This document shows, piece after piece, positions 6,534-14,003 of a DNA stretch of 14,581 bases. The notes beneath the pieces are model-generated. The model worked only from the letters and a program-made list of their open reading frames with translations, ran no database searches and had not been told where the DNA came from. The stretch is from positions 1 to 14,581 of the forward strand of contig JAFNZJ010000009.1 of assembly GCA_017382915.1 (NCBI GenBank), read 5' to 3'. This DNA is from Clostridia bacterium (GTDB lineage: Bacteria; Bacillota; Clostridia; Oscillospirales; Acutalibacteraceae). Position numbers and translations under genes: made by a program. Numbering within the stretch: position 1 is the first letter of the stretch; every line of letters starts with the position of its first letter.

Positions 6534-7823
6534 TTAGTTACCCCCTTTTTCAATTGGGTTAACAACCGAAAGGACTGCTTTTTCGGCGGTAAATACCGAA
6601 AGCTGATTTAAAATATCCTGCTTGGTTATTGATGCAAGGGCATCAAAATAATCAAACAAATTATATTCCAAAACCGCCGAATCGGTAAGCATACTGCATA
6701 CGCCTTCGGCCGAATCAAATCGACGAATACCGCGACCATAAATTTCACGGCGGGATGCTTCAAAAAGCTTGTTATCAAAGCCGCCCGATTTTAACCTATC
6801 GGCCTCGGCCAAAATAAGGTTTAAAACCTCTTTCGGGTTATCAGATTCACCATCAAAAATCGGTAACGCAAAACCGCGACCTGTAAAATATTCAAATGAA
6901 AATTCTTCATTTATAAGGTCTTTTTCTAAAAGTGATTTATAAAGCGGTGATGCAGAGCCGGCCAGCATTTTAAGCAGTATTTCCATACCTGCTATTTGCT
7001 TAATTGTGGGGGTTTTAGCCCTGCCGCTTTCTTTAAAGCCTATGCAAAAAAGCGGTTTTGCAACATCTAAATTACAGCTTACAAGGTTTTGTTTAACATT
7101 GTCGGGTTCATTTTCAATAACTGCATTTGCCTTTTTGTTTTGGGTATCATCCACTGCAAGATTTTTATTTATAAAATCAAGCACTTGACCCTCATCAAAA
7201 TCGCCCGCCAAAACCAAAAACATATTTGAAAGGTTATAAAAGCGGTTATAGCAATCATAAAGGGTTTTATCGGTTATTTTGGCAATTGACTGCACCGTGC
7301 CCGCAATATCAATACGCACAGGGTGGGTGTAAAACATACCCTCAAGCATATTAAACATTACACGCCAATTGGGCATATCGTCATACATTTTAATCTCTTG
7401 CCCTATTATGCCCTGCTCTTTATTAACTGTAGCCTCGGTAAAATAGGGTGAGCGAACAAAGTCTAAAAGGATTTTTAAATTATCATAAAACCTGTTAGAG
7501 CAGGAGAAAAGATAGCAGGTGCGGTCAAATGATGTGTAGGCGTTTGAATAGGCGCCCGTTTTGGCGTATTTTGAAAATGCGTCACCATCTTCACTTTCAA
7601 AAAGCTTATGCTCTAAAAAGTGGGCAATACCCTCAGGCAGGTCAACCTTTTGGCCGTTATCATCCAAATAGGCATTATCAACCGAGCCGTATTTTGTGCC
7701 AAAAATAGCATAGTTTGAACTAAAGCCGGGCATAGGGTACAAAAATATATTAAGCCCTGAGGAATGCTTTATAAGGGAGAATTTTTTATTTAAAAGACTG
7801 CTTTTTATTACACTTTTTTGCAT
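6534..7823 (-). CDS. ymfH: M16 family zinc peptidase, YmfH-like
   Basis: This 429-residue protein carries the inverted zinc motif of M16 peptidases, HFLEH (His68, Glu71, His72), and a downstream EQGIIGQEIKMYDD segment in which Glu143 is the likely third zinc ligand. It is therefore predicted to be catalytically competent. The length and a partner gene lacking the motif match the YmfF/YmfH pair of Firmicutes (labelled in databases as EF-P 5-aminopentanol modification-associated proteins); this is family recollection. Its substrate cannot be read from sequence. It starts 2 nt after the YmfF-like gene, with AGGGGGAA 7 nt upstream of the ATG, and is coupled to lgt by a 1-nt gap. No signal peptide is seen, so a cytoplasmic enzyme is expected. 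Confidence 0.92.
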   Translation of the reverse strand: MQKSVIKSSLLNKKFSLIKHSSGLNIFLYPMPGFSSNYAIFGTKYGSVDNAYLDDNGQKVDLPEGIAHFLEHKLFESEDGDAFSKYAKTGAYSNAYTSFDRTCYLFSCSNRFYDNLKILLDFVRSPYFTEATVNKEQGIIGQEIKMYDDMPNWRVMFNMLEGMFYTHPVRIDIAGTVQSIAKITDKTLYDCYNRFYNLSNMFLVLAGDFDEGQVLDFINKNLAVDDTQNKKANAVIENEPDNVKQNLVSCNLDVAKPLFCIGFKESGRAKTPTIKQIAGMEILLKMLAGSASPLYKSLLEKDLINEEFSFEYFTGRGFALPIFDGESDNPKEVLNLILAEADRLKSGGFDNKLFEASRREIYGRGIRRFDSAEGVCSMLTDSAVLEYNLFDYFDALASITKQDILNQLSVFTAEKAVLSVVNPIEKGGN

Positions 7824-7825
7824 AA

Positions 7826-9097
7826 TTATTCCCCCTTTTTGCCCTGCGGCATAATTTTATAAACCGTATCAAGCCTATAAAGACCTGCGGCTTTAATAAT
7901 ATCCTCTTTAGTTACCTTTTCAATAAGGCTTATAAACTCCTCGGGGCTGATTGGCTCACCAAATGGGCGCATAGCATACCAACCGTCTAATGAGGCTTCA
8001 GAATCATTAAGGCAAGCAAGCGAATCTTTAATACTGCTTATGGCAAAATTTAATTCTTCATCTGTAAAATTGCCCTTTTTAAGCTCATTTAACTGGTTTA
8101 AAATTTCGTTTTCGGCCTTTTCGGCATTTTCACTTTCCACACCGCAGTCAACCAAAATATAACCCTTATTGCGGTTTGGACGGGCGGCACAGTAATAACA
8201 AAGGCTTAGCTTTTCCCTTACATTTGCAAAAAGCTTTGAGTAGGGACCGCCGCCAAACAAATCAGCAAATACTGTTAAAAAAGCAGTTTCCCTTTCACTG
8301 CCCACGCAATCGGTACAAAAGCCCATAACCAGCTTGCCTTGTGAAACATCCATTTCCTCCAAGATGCGATTGACTTCTGCCGCCGGTTTTTTAGGCACCG
8401 AAGGTGCTATAGCAGGTGTTATTCTTTCATAACCCTTAAGACCTTCTGCAATGCGGTCAAAAAGGCGGTCAGGCAGTTTTTTGCCAATTACCTGAATTCT
8501 AACCTCTGCTGAGGATAAAACCCTTTCAAAGGCATTAAAAAGGCTTTCACCCGTAATGGCTGCAACATCCTTTGCGCTACCTGTTTTAAGCTCACCAAAG
8601 GGTTCATCCTTATACATCTCTGCAATAATGCGGCTTATGGCATAACTGCGCTTATCATTAACTATGCCTGCAATTTTTTCTAAAGTAAGGCGTTTTTCAC
8701 GCTCCACATCGGCCTTTAAAAAGCTACCGTTTTTAACCGATGGCTTAAAAAGCATTGAAATTAAAAGCTCTACCGCTTCATCGGCAACCTTATCACCGTT
8801 TGGAATATATTCATCATCAATAAAATACGAAAAAAATCTTAAAACCTGTGTATCACCGATTTTATCGGCTATGCCGCCAACATCGGCACCGTAAAGCTCA
8901 TTAAGGCGCAGGTTTAAGGCGCTAAAATCGGGGTATTCAGCCGAACAGGATGAAAGCACAAAGGGCAGTAAAGCATTTACTGCAACCGTTTCCCTTTTCA
9001 GTGGCAGATATAGGTTAACCGAAATGTGTGTTGTTGAAAAACGATTATTCTGTATAAAAAGGCCATTAACACCCTTTGCTATTGGCACCAACTTCAT
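7826..9097 (-). CDS. ymfF: M16-like protein without zinc motif, YmfF-like
   Basis: The 423-residue protein resembles M16 peptidases in fold-level features: an N-terminal strand-rich region (STTHISVNLYLPLKRE), FAMDLFGGGPYSKLF-type spacing represented by FGGGPYSKLFANVREK, and the CYYCAARPNRNKGYILVDCGV segment typical of the second domain. Where HxxEH should stand it reads LPFVLSSCSAEYPDF (44-58), so it lacks the zinc ligands and is probably the non-catalytic partner of the YmfH-like enzyme, as in other two-subunit M16 systems. The start is ATG at 9097 with AGGGTGA upstream. An in-frame TTG at 9151 would lie upstream of the predicted -10 box. It is the first gene of the leftward operon. Confidence 0.9.
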   Translation of the reverse strand: MKLVPIAKGVNGLFIQNNRFSTTHISVNLYLPLKRETVAVNALLPFVLSSCSAEYPDFSALNLRLNELYGADVGGIADKIGDTQVLRFFSYFIDDEYIPNGDKVADEAVELLISMLFKPSVKNGSFLKADVEREKRLTLEKIAGIVNDKRSYAISRIIAEMYKDEPFGELKTGSAKDVAAITGESLFNAFERVLSSAEVRIQVIGKKLPDRLFDRIAEGLKGYERITPAIAPSVPKKPAAEVNRILEEMDVSQGKLVMGFCTDCVGSERETAFLTVFADLFGGGPYSKLFANVREKLSLCYYCAARPNRNKGYILVDCGVESENAEKAENEILNQLNELKKGNFTDEELNFAISSIKDSLACLNDSEASLDGWYAMRPFGEPISPEEFISLIEKVTKEDIIKAAGLYRLDTVYKIMPQGKKGE

Positions 9098-9139
9098 TGA
9101 TTTCACCCTACTTTTATAAAATGTTTTATATACTATTTT

Positions 9140-9168
9140 ATTGTACCACAAAACGCGTCATACTCCAA
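9140..9168 (-). promoter_or_regulatory. Promoter of the M16–lgt–folD operon
   Basis: On the minus strand TTGGAG (9168-9163) precedes TACAAT (9145-9140) by 17 nt, with TGG just before the -10 box (extended -10). The predicted start near 9133 gives a leader of about 36 nt before the ATG at 9097. It is back-to-back with the cls promoter, separated by about 45 nt of AT-rich DNA. Confidence 0.75.
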
Positions 9169-9213
9169 CAATTATTTTTATTTTTTTAGGCGATTTTTAA
9201 AAAAATTTAATAA

Positions 9214-9242
9214 TTGAAAAAGATAAAGTGTTATAGTATAAT
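9214..9242 (+). promoter_or_regulatory. Promoter of cls and the cohesin-like gene
   Basis: TTGAAA (9214-9219), a 17-nt spacer and a perfect TATAAT (9237-9242) form a near-consensus promoter. The predicted start near 9249 is about 25 nt upstream of the cls ATG, and AAAGGTGG at 9260-9267 serves as ribosome binding site. Confidence 0.88.
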
Positions 9243-9273
9243 ATAAATATATAATAAAGAAAGGTGGTATTAT

Positions 9274-10818
9274 ATGCAAACAGCCCCCAAAAAGCAACAT
9301 AAGCGCGGCGCACATGTTCGCACCAGACTTATGATTACTGCACTTTTAGTCTTGCTTCAAATTGCGCTTTTTTTAGTGCCAACATACCTTTTTGCAGATA
9401 GGACCACCTGGTTTTATATTTTACTGCAGGCAATAAGCGTTATAATTGTTATACGCATTATAAGTAAAAAGGGCAACCCAAGCTATAAGCTTACCTGGAT
9501 TGTTTTTATACTGATTTTTCCGCTTGTGGGTGGGCTTTCATACCTTTTGTGGGGCGGAAGTCGTGTTTTTCCACATGTTAAGCGCCGTATGAAGCGATTT
9601 AGTGATGGTGAGGATGCCTTTTTAACGCAGGACCCAATGGTTAAAAACCGCCTTAATTATGATGACCTGCATCACTCAAGGCAGTCCGCCTACCTTAATA
9701 AAGCATCGGGCTTTCCTGTTTATGATAACACCGAATGCACCTATCTTTCCCCCGGTGAGACCGCACTGCCCGTAATTTTGCGCGAGCTTAAAAAGGCTGA
9801 AAAATTTATTTTTATTGAGTTTTTTATTTTGGCCGAGGATGATATGTGGGAGCAGATTCACACCGTCCTTTCAGAAAAGGCAAAAGCCGGTGTTGAAATA
9901 AGAATAATGTTTGATGATTTTGGCTCCATCACCAGACAGTACCGCGGTTTTGCTGAGCGCCTTAAGGCTGAAGGCATTAAGGTTAGCATTTTTAACCGCA
10001 TAAAGCCCTCTGTAAATGTTTTTATGAACAACCGAAATCACCGTAAAATAATTGTTATTGACGGTAAGGTTGCCTTTACGGGCGGTATGAATATTGCCGA
10101 TGAATATGTAAACACCACCGAGCGTTTTGGCTACTGGATGGACTGTGCAATAATGCTAAAGGGTCGTGCCGTTAAGTCCTTTACGGTTATGTTTCTTTCA
10201 ATGTGGGCATTTTGTACCGGCAAAAAGCAACGGTACTCAAAGTTTGTTACCGATTATGTATGCCCCACAGCTGGCTTTGTTCAGCCATACTGCGACGGAC
10301 CTATAAACGATAAAAACCCGGGTGAAGGCATTTATATGCAGATGCTTAACACCGCACAAAAGTATGTTTACATTGCCACCCCCTACCTTATAGTTGACAA
10401 TGCTATGATTAGGGCGCTTACTTTGGCGGCGGAATCGGGTATTGATGTAAGAATTATAACACCCTTTGTGCCTGATAAAAAATATGTACACCCCGTAACA
10501 CAGCACAGCTATGATGAACTGCTTGCTGCTGGGGTTAGAATTTTTGAGTACACGCCCGGCTTTATTCACTCTAAGCTTTTTGTGTCGGATGACAGGGTGG
10601 CTACGGTTGGTACCATAAATATGGATTACCGCAGCTTTTTCTTCCATTTTGAATGTGGTGTTTGGATGTGCGGCACCGATGCCGTTGCAGATATTAAAGG
10701 TCATTTTTTAAAGATGCAGAATGAATCAACCGAAATTGAGCTTAAAAAATGGCGCAAAAGACCGCTGCTTACCAAGATTAAGCAATCTGTACTTTATTTA
10801 TTTGCACCCTTTATGTAA
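9274..10818 (+). CDS. cls: Cardiolipin synthase (phospholipase D family)
   Basis: Cls condenses two phosphatidylglycerol molecules to cardiolipin and glycerol at the membrane. The 514-residue length is typical of bacterial enzymes. After a basic N-terminus come hydrophobic segments at about 18-40, 46-63 and 72-93, covering the phospholipase D N-terminal region. Two catalytic HKD motifs follow: HRKIIVID (His256, Lys258, Asp263) and HSKLFVSD (His432, Lys434, Asp439), each followed by the usual glycine/asparagine pattern (GGMNIADEY; GTINMDYRS). Both active-site halves are intact. The ATG at 9274 has a strong ribosome binding site 6 nt upstream. The cohesin-like gene starts 15 nt after its stop and is very likely co-transcribed. 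Confidence 0.97.
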   Translation: MQTAPKKQHKRGAHVRTRLMITALLVLLQIALFLVPTYLFADRTTWFYILLQAISVIIVIRIISKKGNPSYKLTWIVFILIFPLVGGLSYLLWGGSRVFPHVKRRMKRFSDGEDAFLTQDPMVKNRLNYDDLHHSRQSAYLNKASGFPVYDNTECTYLSPGETALPVILRELKKAEKFIFIEFFILAEDDMWEQIHTVLSEKAKAGVEIRIMFDDFGSITRQYRGFAERLKAEGIKVSIFNRIKPSVNVFMNNRNHRKIIVIDGKVAFTGGMNIADEYVNTTERFGYWMDCAIMLKGRAVKSFTVMFLSMWAFCTGKKQRYSKFVTDYVCPTAGFVQPYCDGPINDKNPGEGIYMQMLNTAQKYVYIATPYLIVDNAMIRALTLAAESGIDVRIITPFVPDKKYVHPVTQHSYDELLAAGVRIFEYTPGFIHSKLFVSDDRVATVGTINMDYRSFFFHFECGVWMCGTDAVADIKGHFLKMQNESTEIELKKWRKRPLLTKIKQSVLYLFAPFM

Positions 10819-10833
10819 ACAGGAGTTTTATTT

Positions 10834-11577
10834 ATGAAAAAAACCTTTATCACATCTTTACTATGTCTTATCATCTGCCTTATTTTATCAACGACCGTAT
10901 TTGCGGCAGAGGGCAAAATTTCTGCCACATCGGTAAAAGGCGCCGATGTCAACCACTTTACGGTTGAACTAAAAGTTGATAATAACCCCGGCTTTATTGC
11001 TATTCAGCCAAGTCTTGAATATGATAACACGGTGCTAAAGCTTATTTCTGTCGATAACGGTGAAATATTTGACGGAATATATATGAAGGGCAAGGCTGGC
11101 GCCACCCCCTACGACCTGATTTTAATGGATGCCACCGCCCCTGAAAACATTACCGAAACAGGTGTTTTAGCAAAATACACCTTTGAGGTTTTAAAAAATG
11201 TAGGTCAAACCGAAATTAAAATTAACATAAAGGACACCTCAGTGTATGGGTTGAGCAAGGATAAACCCTCCTTTAATACCTGTACCCTTAAGGTTGATTT
11301 AAAGGATGTATCAAATCTGCCCGTACAGCAAAACACATTATCCGCCACCAAGGTGGAGCAAAACACTTTGAGTTCTACCCCACAAAATGCCAACACTGAA
11401 GATAATGTGAGCCAGCAAAATCAGGGCGGTGAAGTTCAAACCAATCAAGGTGATGAAAACGCCTCTGACCAAGGGTTAAGCCAAAATACAATAATTTTAA
11501 TCATTAGCTTTGGTGCAGTTGTTATTATAGGTGCTTTGGTTACAGGTCTGGCAATTTATAAGAAAAAGAAAAAATAA
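10834..11577 (+). CDS. Secreted membrane-anchored protein with a cohesin-like domain
   Basis: The 247-residue protein has a signal peptide (MKKTFI, hydrophobic core, VFAA near 25) and one domain at about 28-155 with the cohesin pattern: ELKVDNNPGFIAIQPSLEYDNTVLKLISVDNG, given here only by its marks at residues 45-76 (valine-rich strand, NNPG, Q-x-x-L-x-Y-D, V-D-N-G), then ENITETGVLAKYTFEV near 104-119. A low-complexity Asn/Gln/Ser/Thr linker of about 55 residues contains a short repeat (VQQNTLS at 164-170, VEQNTLS at 174-180). A hydrophobic segment at about 219-241 and a KKKKK tail anchor it in the membrane. A cohesin would bind dockerin-bearing partners, but single cohesin-like domains also occur in non-cellulosomal surface proteins. 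AGGAG lies 8 nt before the ATG; the gene follows cls by 15 nt. Confidence 0.82.
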   Translation: MKKTFITSLLCLIICLILSTTVFAAEGKISATSVKGADVNHFTVELKVDNNPGFIAIQPSLEYDNTVLKLISVDNGEIFDGIYMKGKAGATPYDLILMDATAPENITETGVLAKYTFEVLKNVGQTEIKINIKDTSVYGLSKDKPSFNTCTLKVDLKDVSNLPVQQNTLSATKVEQNTLSSTPQNANTEDNVSQQNQGGEVQTNQGDENASDQGLSQNTIILIISFGAVVIIGALVTGLAIYKKKKK

Positions 11578-11595
11578 AAAATGTAATTAAAGAAA

Positions 11596-11627
11596 AAAAC
11601 ACCCCGTACATTGTACGGGGTGTTTTA
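11596..11627. terminator. Two-way terminator between the cohesin-like gene and rplL
   Basis: A perfect 14-bp stem pairs 11596-11609 (AAAACACCCCGTAC) with 11613-11626 (GTACGGGGTGTTTT) around the loop ATT. It ends in a T-run on the plus strand and in seven T residues on the minus strand, so it serves both the cls operon and the convergent rplJL operon. Confidence 0.95.
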
Positions 11628-11653
11628 TTACTGTATTAGCTGTTACGGCTAAA

Positions 11654-12028
11654 TTATTTAACCTCAACAGTTGCGCCAACCTCAGTAAGTTTGTTCTTGA
11701 TTTCTTCAGCTTCATCCTTTGAGATAGCCTCTTTAAGAGTCTTAGGAGCGCCGTCAACAAGAGCCTTTGCTTCACCAAGGCCAAGACCGGTGATCTCACG
11801 AACAACCTTGATAACCTTAATCTTCTCAGCGCCTGCTGCTGCAAGAACAACGTCAAACTCGGTCTTCTCTTCAGCTGCTGCACCACCTGCTGCGGGAGCT
11901 GCTACTGCAACTGCTGCTGCGGCGGAAACGCCAAACTCTTCCTCAACTGCTTTAACGAGCTCTGAAAGCTCAAGAACGGTAAGAACTTTAAGTTCTTCAA
12001 CAATAGCGGTAACTTTCTCAGATGCCAT
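11654..12028 (-). CDS. rplL: 50S ribosomal protein L7/L12
   Basis: L7/L12 forms the flexible ribosomal stalk that recruits and activates translation GTPases. The 124-residue product has the N-terminal dimerisation helices (MASEKVTAIVEELK, LTVLELSELVKAVEEEFGV), an alanine/glycine-rich hinge at about residues 36-55, and the conserved C-terminal domain with KIKVIKVVREITGLGLGEAK and LVDGAPKTLKE. The ATG at 12028 has GGAGG at 12037-12041, 8 nt upstream; an in-frame TTG at 12043 overlaps that site and is not used. It follows rplJ by 54 nt and ends at a strong terminator, and rpoB is not behind it. Confidence 0.98.
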   Translation of the reverse strand: MASEKVTAIVEELKVLTVLELSELVKAVEEEFGVSAAAAVAVAAPAAGGAAAEEKTEFDVVLAAAGAEKIKVIKVVREITGLGLGEAKALVDGAPKTLKEAISKDEAEEIKNKLTEVGATVEVK

Positions 12029-12082
12029 TTTAATTTCCTCCAATTAATAAAGTTTAATTTGTTTTTTAGTTTTTGTTTTTAA

Positions 12083-12601
12083 TTATTCTGCTGCGGCCTC
12101 GGCGGGTGCATCACCTTTATCAACAATAGCCTGTACAGCGCGTGCAAAAGCAGCGATAGGCGCGTTGAAAGCACCAAGAACGGTAGCAAGTAAAACATCC
12201 CTTGTGGGGAGCTTTGCAAGAGCGTTGATGGTGTCAAGGTCAACTACCTTGCCGTCCATAAAACCACTCTTAATTTTGAAGTTGTCATGACCGTCAGCAT
12301 ATTTGCCCAAAATTCTGGGAGCTGCGGTATAATCATCCTCTGCGGTTGCAAGTGCGGTAGTACCGTTAAGAACCTCATCAAGACCTTCAAGACCTGCATC
12401 TTTAGCGGCAAAGCCTAAAAGGGTGTTTTTAACAACAGAGTACTTAACGCCTGCCTCACGGAGCTCTTTACGAAGAGCGGTATCATCAGCAACGGAAATA
12501 CCCTTATAATCAACGAGAACACCGATGCATGAAGCCTTTACCTGCTCAGTAAGCTCAGCAACAACAACCTTTTTTTGTTCTAAAACCTTTTCACTTGGCA
12601 T
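12083..12601 (-). CDS. rplJ: 50S ribosomal protein L10
   Basis: L10 anchors the L7/L12 dimers to 23S rRNA at the base of the stalk. The 172-residue protein has the N-terminal RNA-binding domain with VVAELTEQVKAS, VDYKGISVADDTALRKELRE and KYSVVKNTLLGFAA, a middle region, and the LPTRDVLLATVLGAFNAPIAA segment leading into the stalk helix; the C-terminus is alanine-rich. The ATG has a full AGGAGGT at 12611-12617. Upstream lie a strong promoter, an L10 leader and an attenuator hairpin, so rplJL can be transcribed and repressed independently of rplKA. Confidence 0.98.
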   Translation of the reverse strand: MPSEKVLEQKKVVVAELTEQVKASCIGVLVDYKGISVADDTALRKELREAGVKYSVVKNTLLGFAAKDAGLEGLDEVLNGTTALATAEDDYTAAPRILGKYADGHDNFKIKSGFMDGKVVDLDTINALAKLPTRDVLLATVLGAFNAPIAAFARAVQAIVDKGDAPAEAAAE

Positions 12602-12624
12602 TTTTGTTTCACCTCCTGAAAGAT

Positions 12625-12659
12625 AAAAATGCCTGCCCCGACATAACGAGGGCAGGCAT
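12625..12659 (-). terminator. Attenuator hairpin of the rplJL leader
   Basis: On the minus strand ATGCCTGCCC (12659-12650) pairs perfectly with GGGCAGGCAT (12638-12629), with two further C-G pairs closing the loop, followed by TTTTT. It is an intrinsic terminator placed between the L10 leader and the rplJ ribosome binding site (12617-12611), so it should act as a regulated attenuator rather than an operon end. Confidence 0.85.
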
Positions 12660-12664
12660 AAAAA

Positions 12665-12752
12665 TACTTATAAAAGAAGAATATTTACTTCTTAAGTAGC
12701 CTATCCTCGGCAGGGTTTACGGTAAACCTACCTGCTGTCTTGGGAATGCAAC
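12665..12752 (-). promoter_or_regulatory. Ribosomal protein L10 leader (autogenous control of rplJL)
   Basis: The minus strand carries CCAAGACAGCAGG (12743-12731) and CCTGCCGAGG (12714-12705), the paired core strands I associate with the Firmicutes L10 leader. Between them is a GGTTTA/TAAACC hairpin (12728-12714). A second hairpin (12698-12665: AAGTA/TACTT plus CTTCTT/AAGAAG around an 8-nt loop) lies before the attenuator. In this family L10, with L7/L12, binds the kink-turn-like core and favours termination when in excess. The direction of control here is inferred from the family. Confidence 0.83.
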
Positions 12753-12758
12753 ATTAGT

Positions 12759-12787
12759 ATAATAACAAATCTTTAAAGAAATGTCAA
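12759..12787 (-). promoter_or_regulatory. Promoter of rplJ-rplL
   Basis: A perfect TTGACA (12787-12782) is followed after 17 nt by TATTAT (12764-12759) on the minus strand. The start near 12752 coincides with the beginning of the L10 leader. No terminator lies between the rplA stop (12807) and this promoter, so read-through from rplKA is also possible. Confidence 0.88.
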
Positions 12788-12806
12788 TACCTAATTTTAA
12801 TTTTTA

Positions 12807-13502
12807 TTAGTTACCAAAACGGGCAACATTAAGCTTAATGCCAGGGCCCATAGTGGTAGCAACTGCGCAAGACTTAACATACTGACCTTTGGTAGCAGCA
12901 GGCTTAGCCTTAACAATAGCACCCATAAGTGCTTCAAAGTTTTCTTTAAGCTTTTCTTCACCAAAAGAAACCTTACCAATGGGGCAATGGATGATGTTGG
13001 TTTTATCTAAGCGGTACTCAACCTTACCTGCTTTAGCTTCGGTAACAGCCTTAGCAACGTCAGGGGTAACGGTACCAGCCTTAGGAGTAGGCATAAGACC
13101 ACGGGGGCCTAAAACCTTACCAAGACGGCCTACAAGACCCATCATATCAGGTGAAGCAATAACGGCGTCAAAGTCTAACCAGTTTTCGTTTTGAATCTTT
13201 GCAACCATTTCTTCAGCACCTACAAAATCAGCGCCTGCTTCTTCTGCGGCTTTAACATTGTCACCCTTGGTGATAACTAATACGCGAACGTCCTTACCAA
13301 TACCGTTAGGAAGAACGATAGCGCCGCGAACCTGCTGGTCAGCCTGACGAGAGTCAACACCCAAGCGAACGTGGATTTCAACAGTTTCATCAAACTTTGC
13401 AGTAGCGGTTTTAACTGCGAGGCCCATAGCCTCATCTAAATCATAAAATTTGCCTGTTTCAAGCAATTTTACGCTTTCATTATATTTTTTTCCGTGTTTC
13501 AT
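12807..13502 (-). CDS. rplA: 50S ribosomal protein L1
   Basis: L1 builds the mobile L1 stalk at the E site and represses its own mRNA. The 231-residue protein has the family length and motifs: MKHGKKYNESVKLLE at the start, FDETVEIHVRLGVDSRQADQQVRGAIVLP around residues 34-62, the signature GKVLGPRGLMPTPKAGTV near 128-145, and the C-terminal GQYVKSCAVATTMGPGIK. The ATG at 13502 has GGAGGT at 13509-13514; a longer in-frame start at 13559 would lie across the rplK stop and the putative L1 site. It follows rplK by 56 nt. Confidence 0.98.
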   Translation of the reverse strand: MKHGKKYNESVKLLETGKFYDLDEAMGLAVKTATAKFDETVEIHVRLGVDSRQADQQVRGAIVLPNGIGKDVRVLVITKGDNVKAAEEAGADFVGAEEMVAKIQNENWLDFDAVIASPDMMGLVGRLGKVLGPRGLMPTPKAGTVTPDVAKAVTEAKAGKVEYRLDKTNIIHCPIGKVSFGEEKLKENFEALMGAIVKAKPAATKGQYVKSCAVATTMGPGIKLNVARFGN

Positions 13503-13521
13503 TGTTTTACCTCCAAATAAA

Positions 13522-13549
13522 GTGGTTAAATCGGATTTTTTCCTCCCAC
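13522..13549 (-). promoter_or_regulatory. Probable L1-binding site before rplA
   Basis: On the minus strand GTGGGAGGA starts at 13549 and its GTGG can pair with CCAC at 13525-13522. The enclosed GGA/TCC mini-stem (loop AAAAA) leaves a GAG / GATTTAA asymmetric internal loop. This is the arrangement I recall for L1-protein targets in rRNA and mRNA. CCAC lies 7 nt before the rplA GGAGGT, so bound L1 would cover the ribosome binding site. Confidence 0.6.
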
Positions 13550-13558
13550 CCAGGAGCA

Positions 13559-13984
13559 CTAATCGATTACTTCAATGCCCATGCTGCGTGCTGTACCGGC
13601 AATCATGCTTGCGGCAGCTTCAACAGAGGCGGCGTTAAGGTCGGGCATCTTCTGCTCGGCAATCTTAGTAACCTGCTCTTTGGTGATTTTAGCAACCTTG
13701 GTCTTGTTAGGAACGCCTGAACCGCTCTCAATTCCGCAAGCCTTTTTAATTAAAACAGCTGCGGGTGGAGTTTTGGTTACAAAACTGAAAGAGTGGTCTG
13801 CATAAACAGTGATAACAACCGGAATGATAAGACCTGCATCATTCTTTGTGCGTTCGTTAAATTCCTTGGTGAAAGCCATGATGTTTACACCGTGCTGACC
13901 AAGTGCAGGGCCGACCGGAGGGGCCGGAGTTGCCTTTCCAGCAGGAATTTGCAGTTTAATATAGCCAATAATTTTTTGAGCCAT
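13559..13984 (-). CDS. rplK: 50S ribosomal protein L11
   Basis: L11 binds the GTPase-associated region of 23S rRNA and is needed for the stringent response through RelA-type enzymes. The 141-residue protein has the standard length. The N-terminal domain reads MAQKIIGYIKLQIPAGKATP followed by the proline-rich PAPPVGPALGQHGVN. The C-terminal RNA-binding domain holds TKTPPAAVLIKKACGI, KVAKITKEQV and MIAGTARSMGIEV. The ATG at 13984 has GGAGGT at 13992-13997; an upstream in-frame start at 14044 would read through the leader and is rejected. It lies between nusG and rplA, the usual order. Confidence 0.98.
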   Translation of the reverse strand: MAQKIIGYIKLQIPAGKATPAPPVGPALGQHGVNIMAFTKEFNERTKNDAGLIIPVVITVYADHSFSFVTKTPPAAVLIKKACGIESGSGVPNKTKVAKITKEQVTKIAEQKMPDLNAASVEAAASMIAGTARSMGIEVID

Positions 13985-14003
13985 TTTTTGCACCTCCAAA
14001 ATT

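Noticed and set aside
11587..11886. Arginine/leucine-rich 99-codon leftward frame within and after rplL
   Set aside because: It is an out-of-frame shadow of the alanine-rich rplL sequence and crosses the terminator.
12609..12659. Sixteen-codon leader peptide overlapping the rplJ attenuator
   Set aside because: ATG at 12659 opens a short frame ending at the rplJ ribosome binding site, but it has no ribosome binding site and its first codons are the terminator arm. L10 leaders do not need a peptide.
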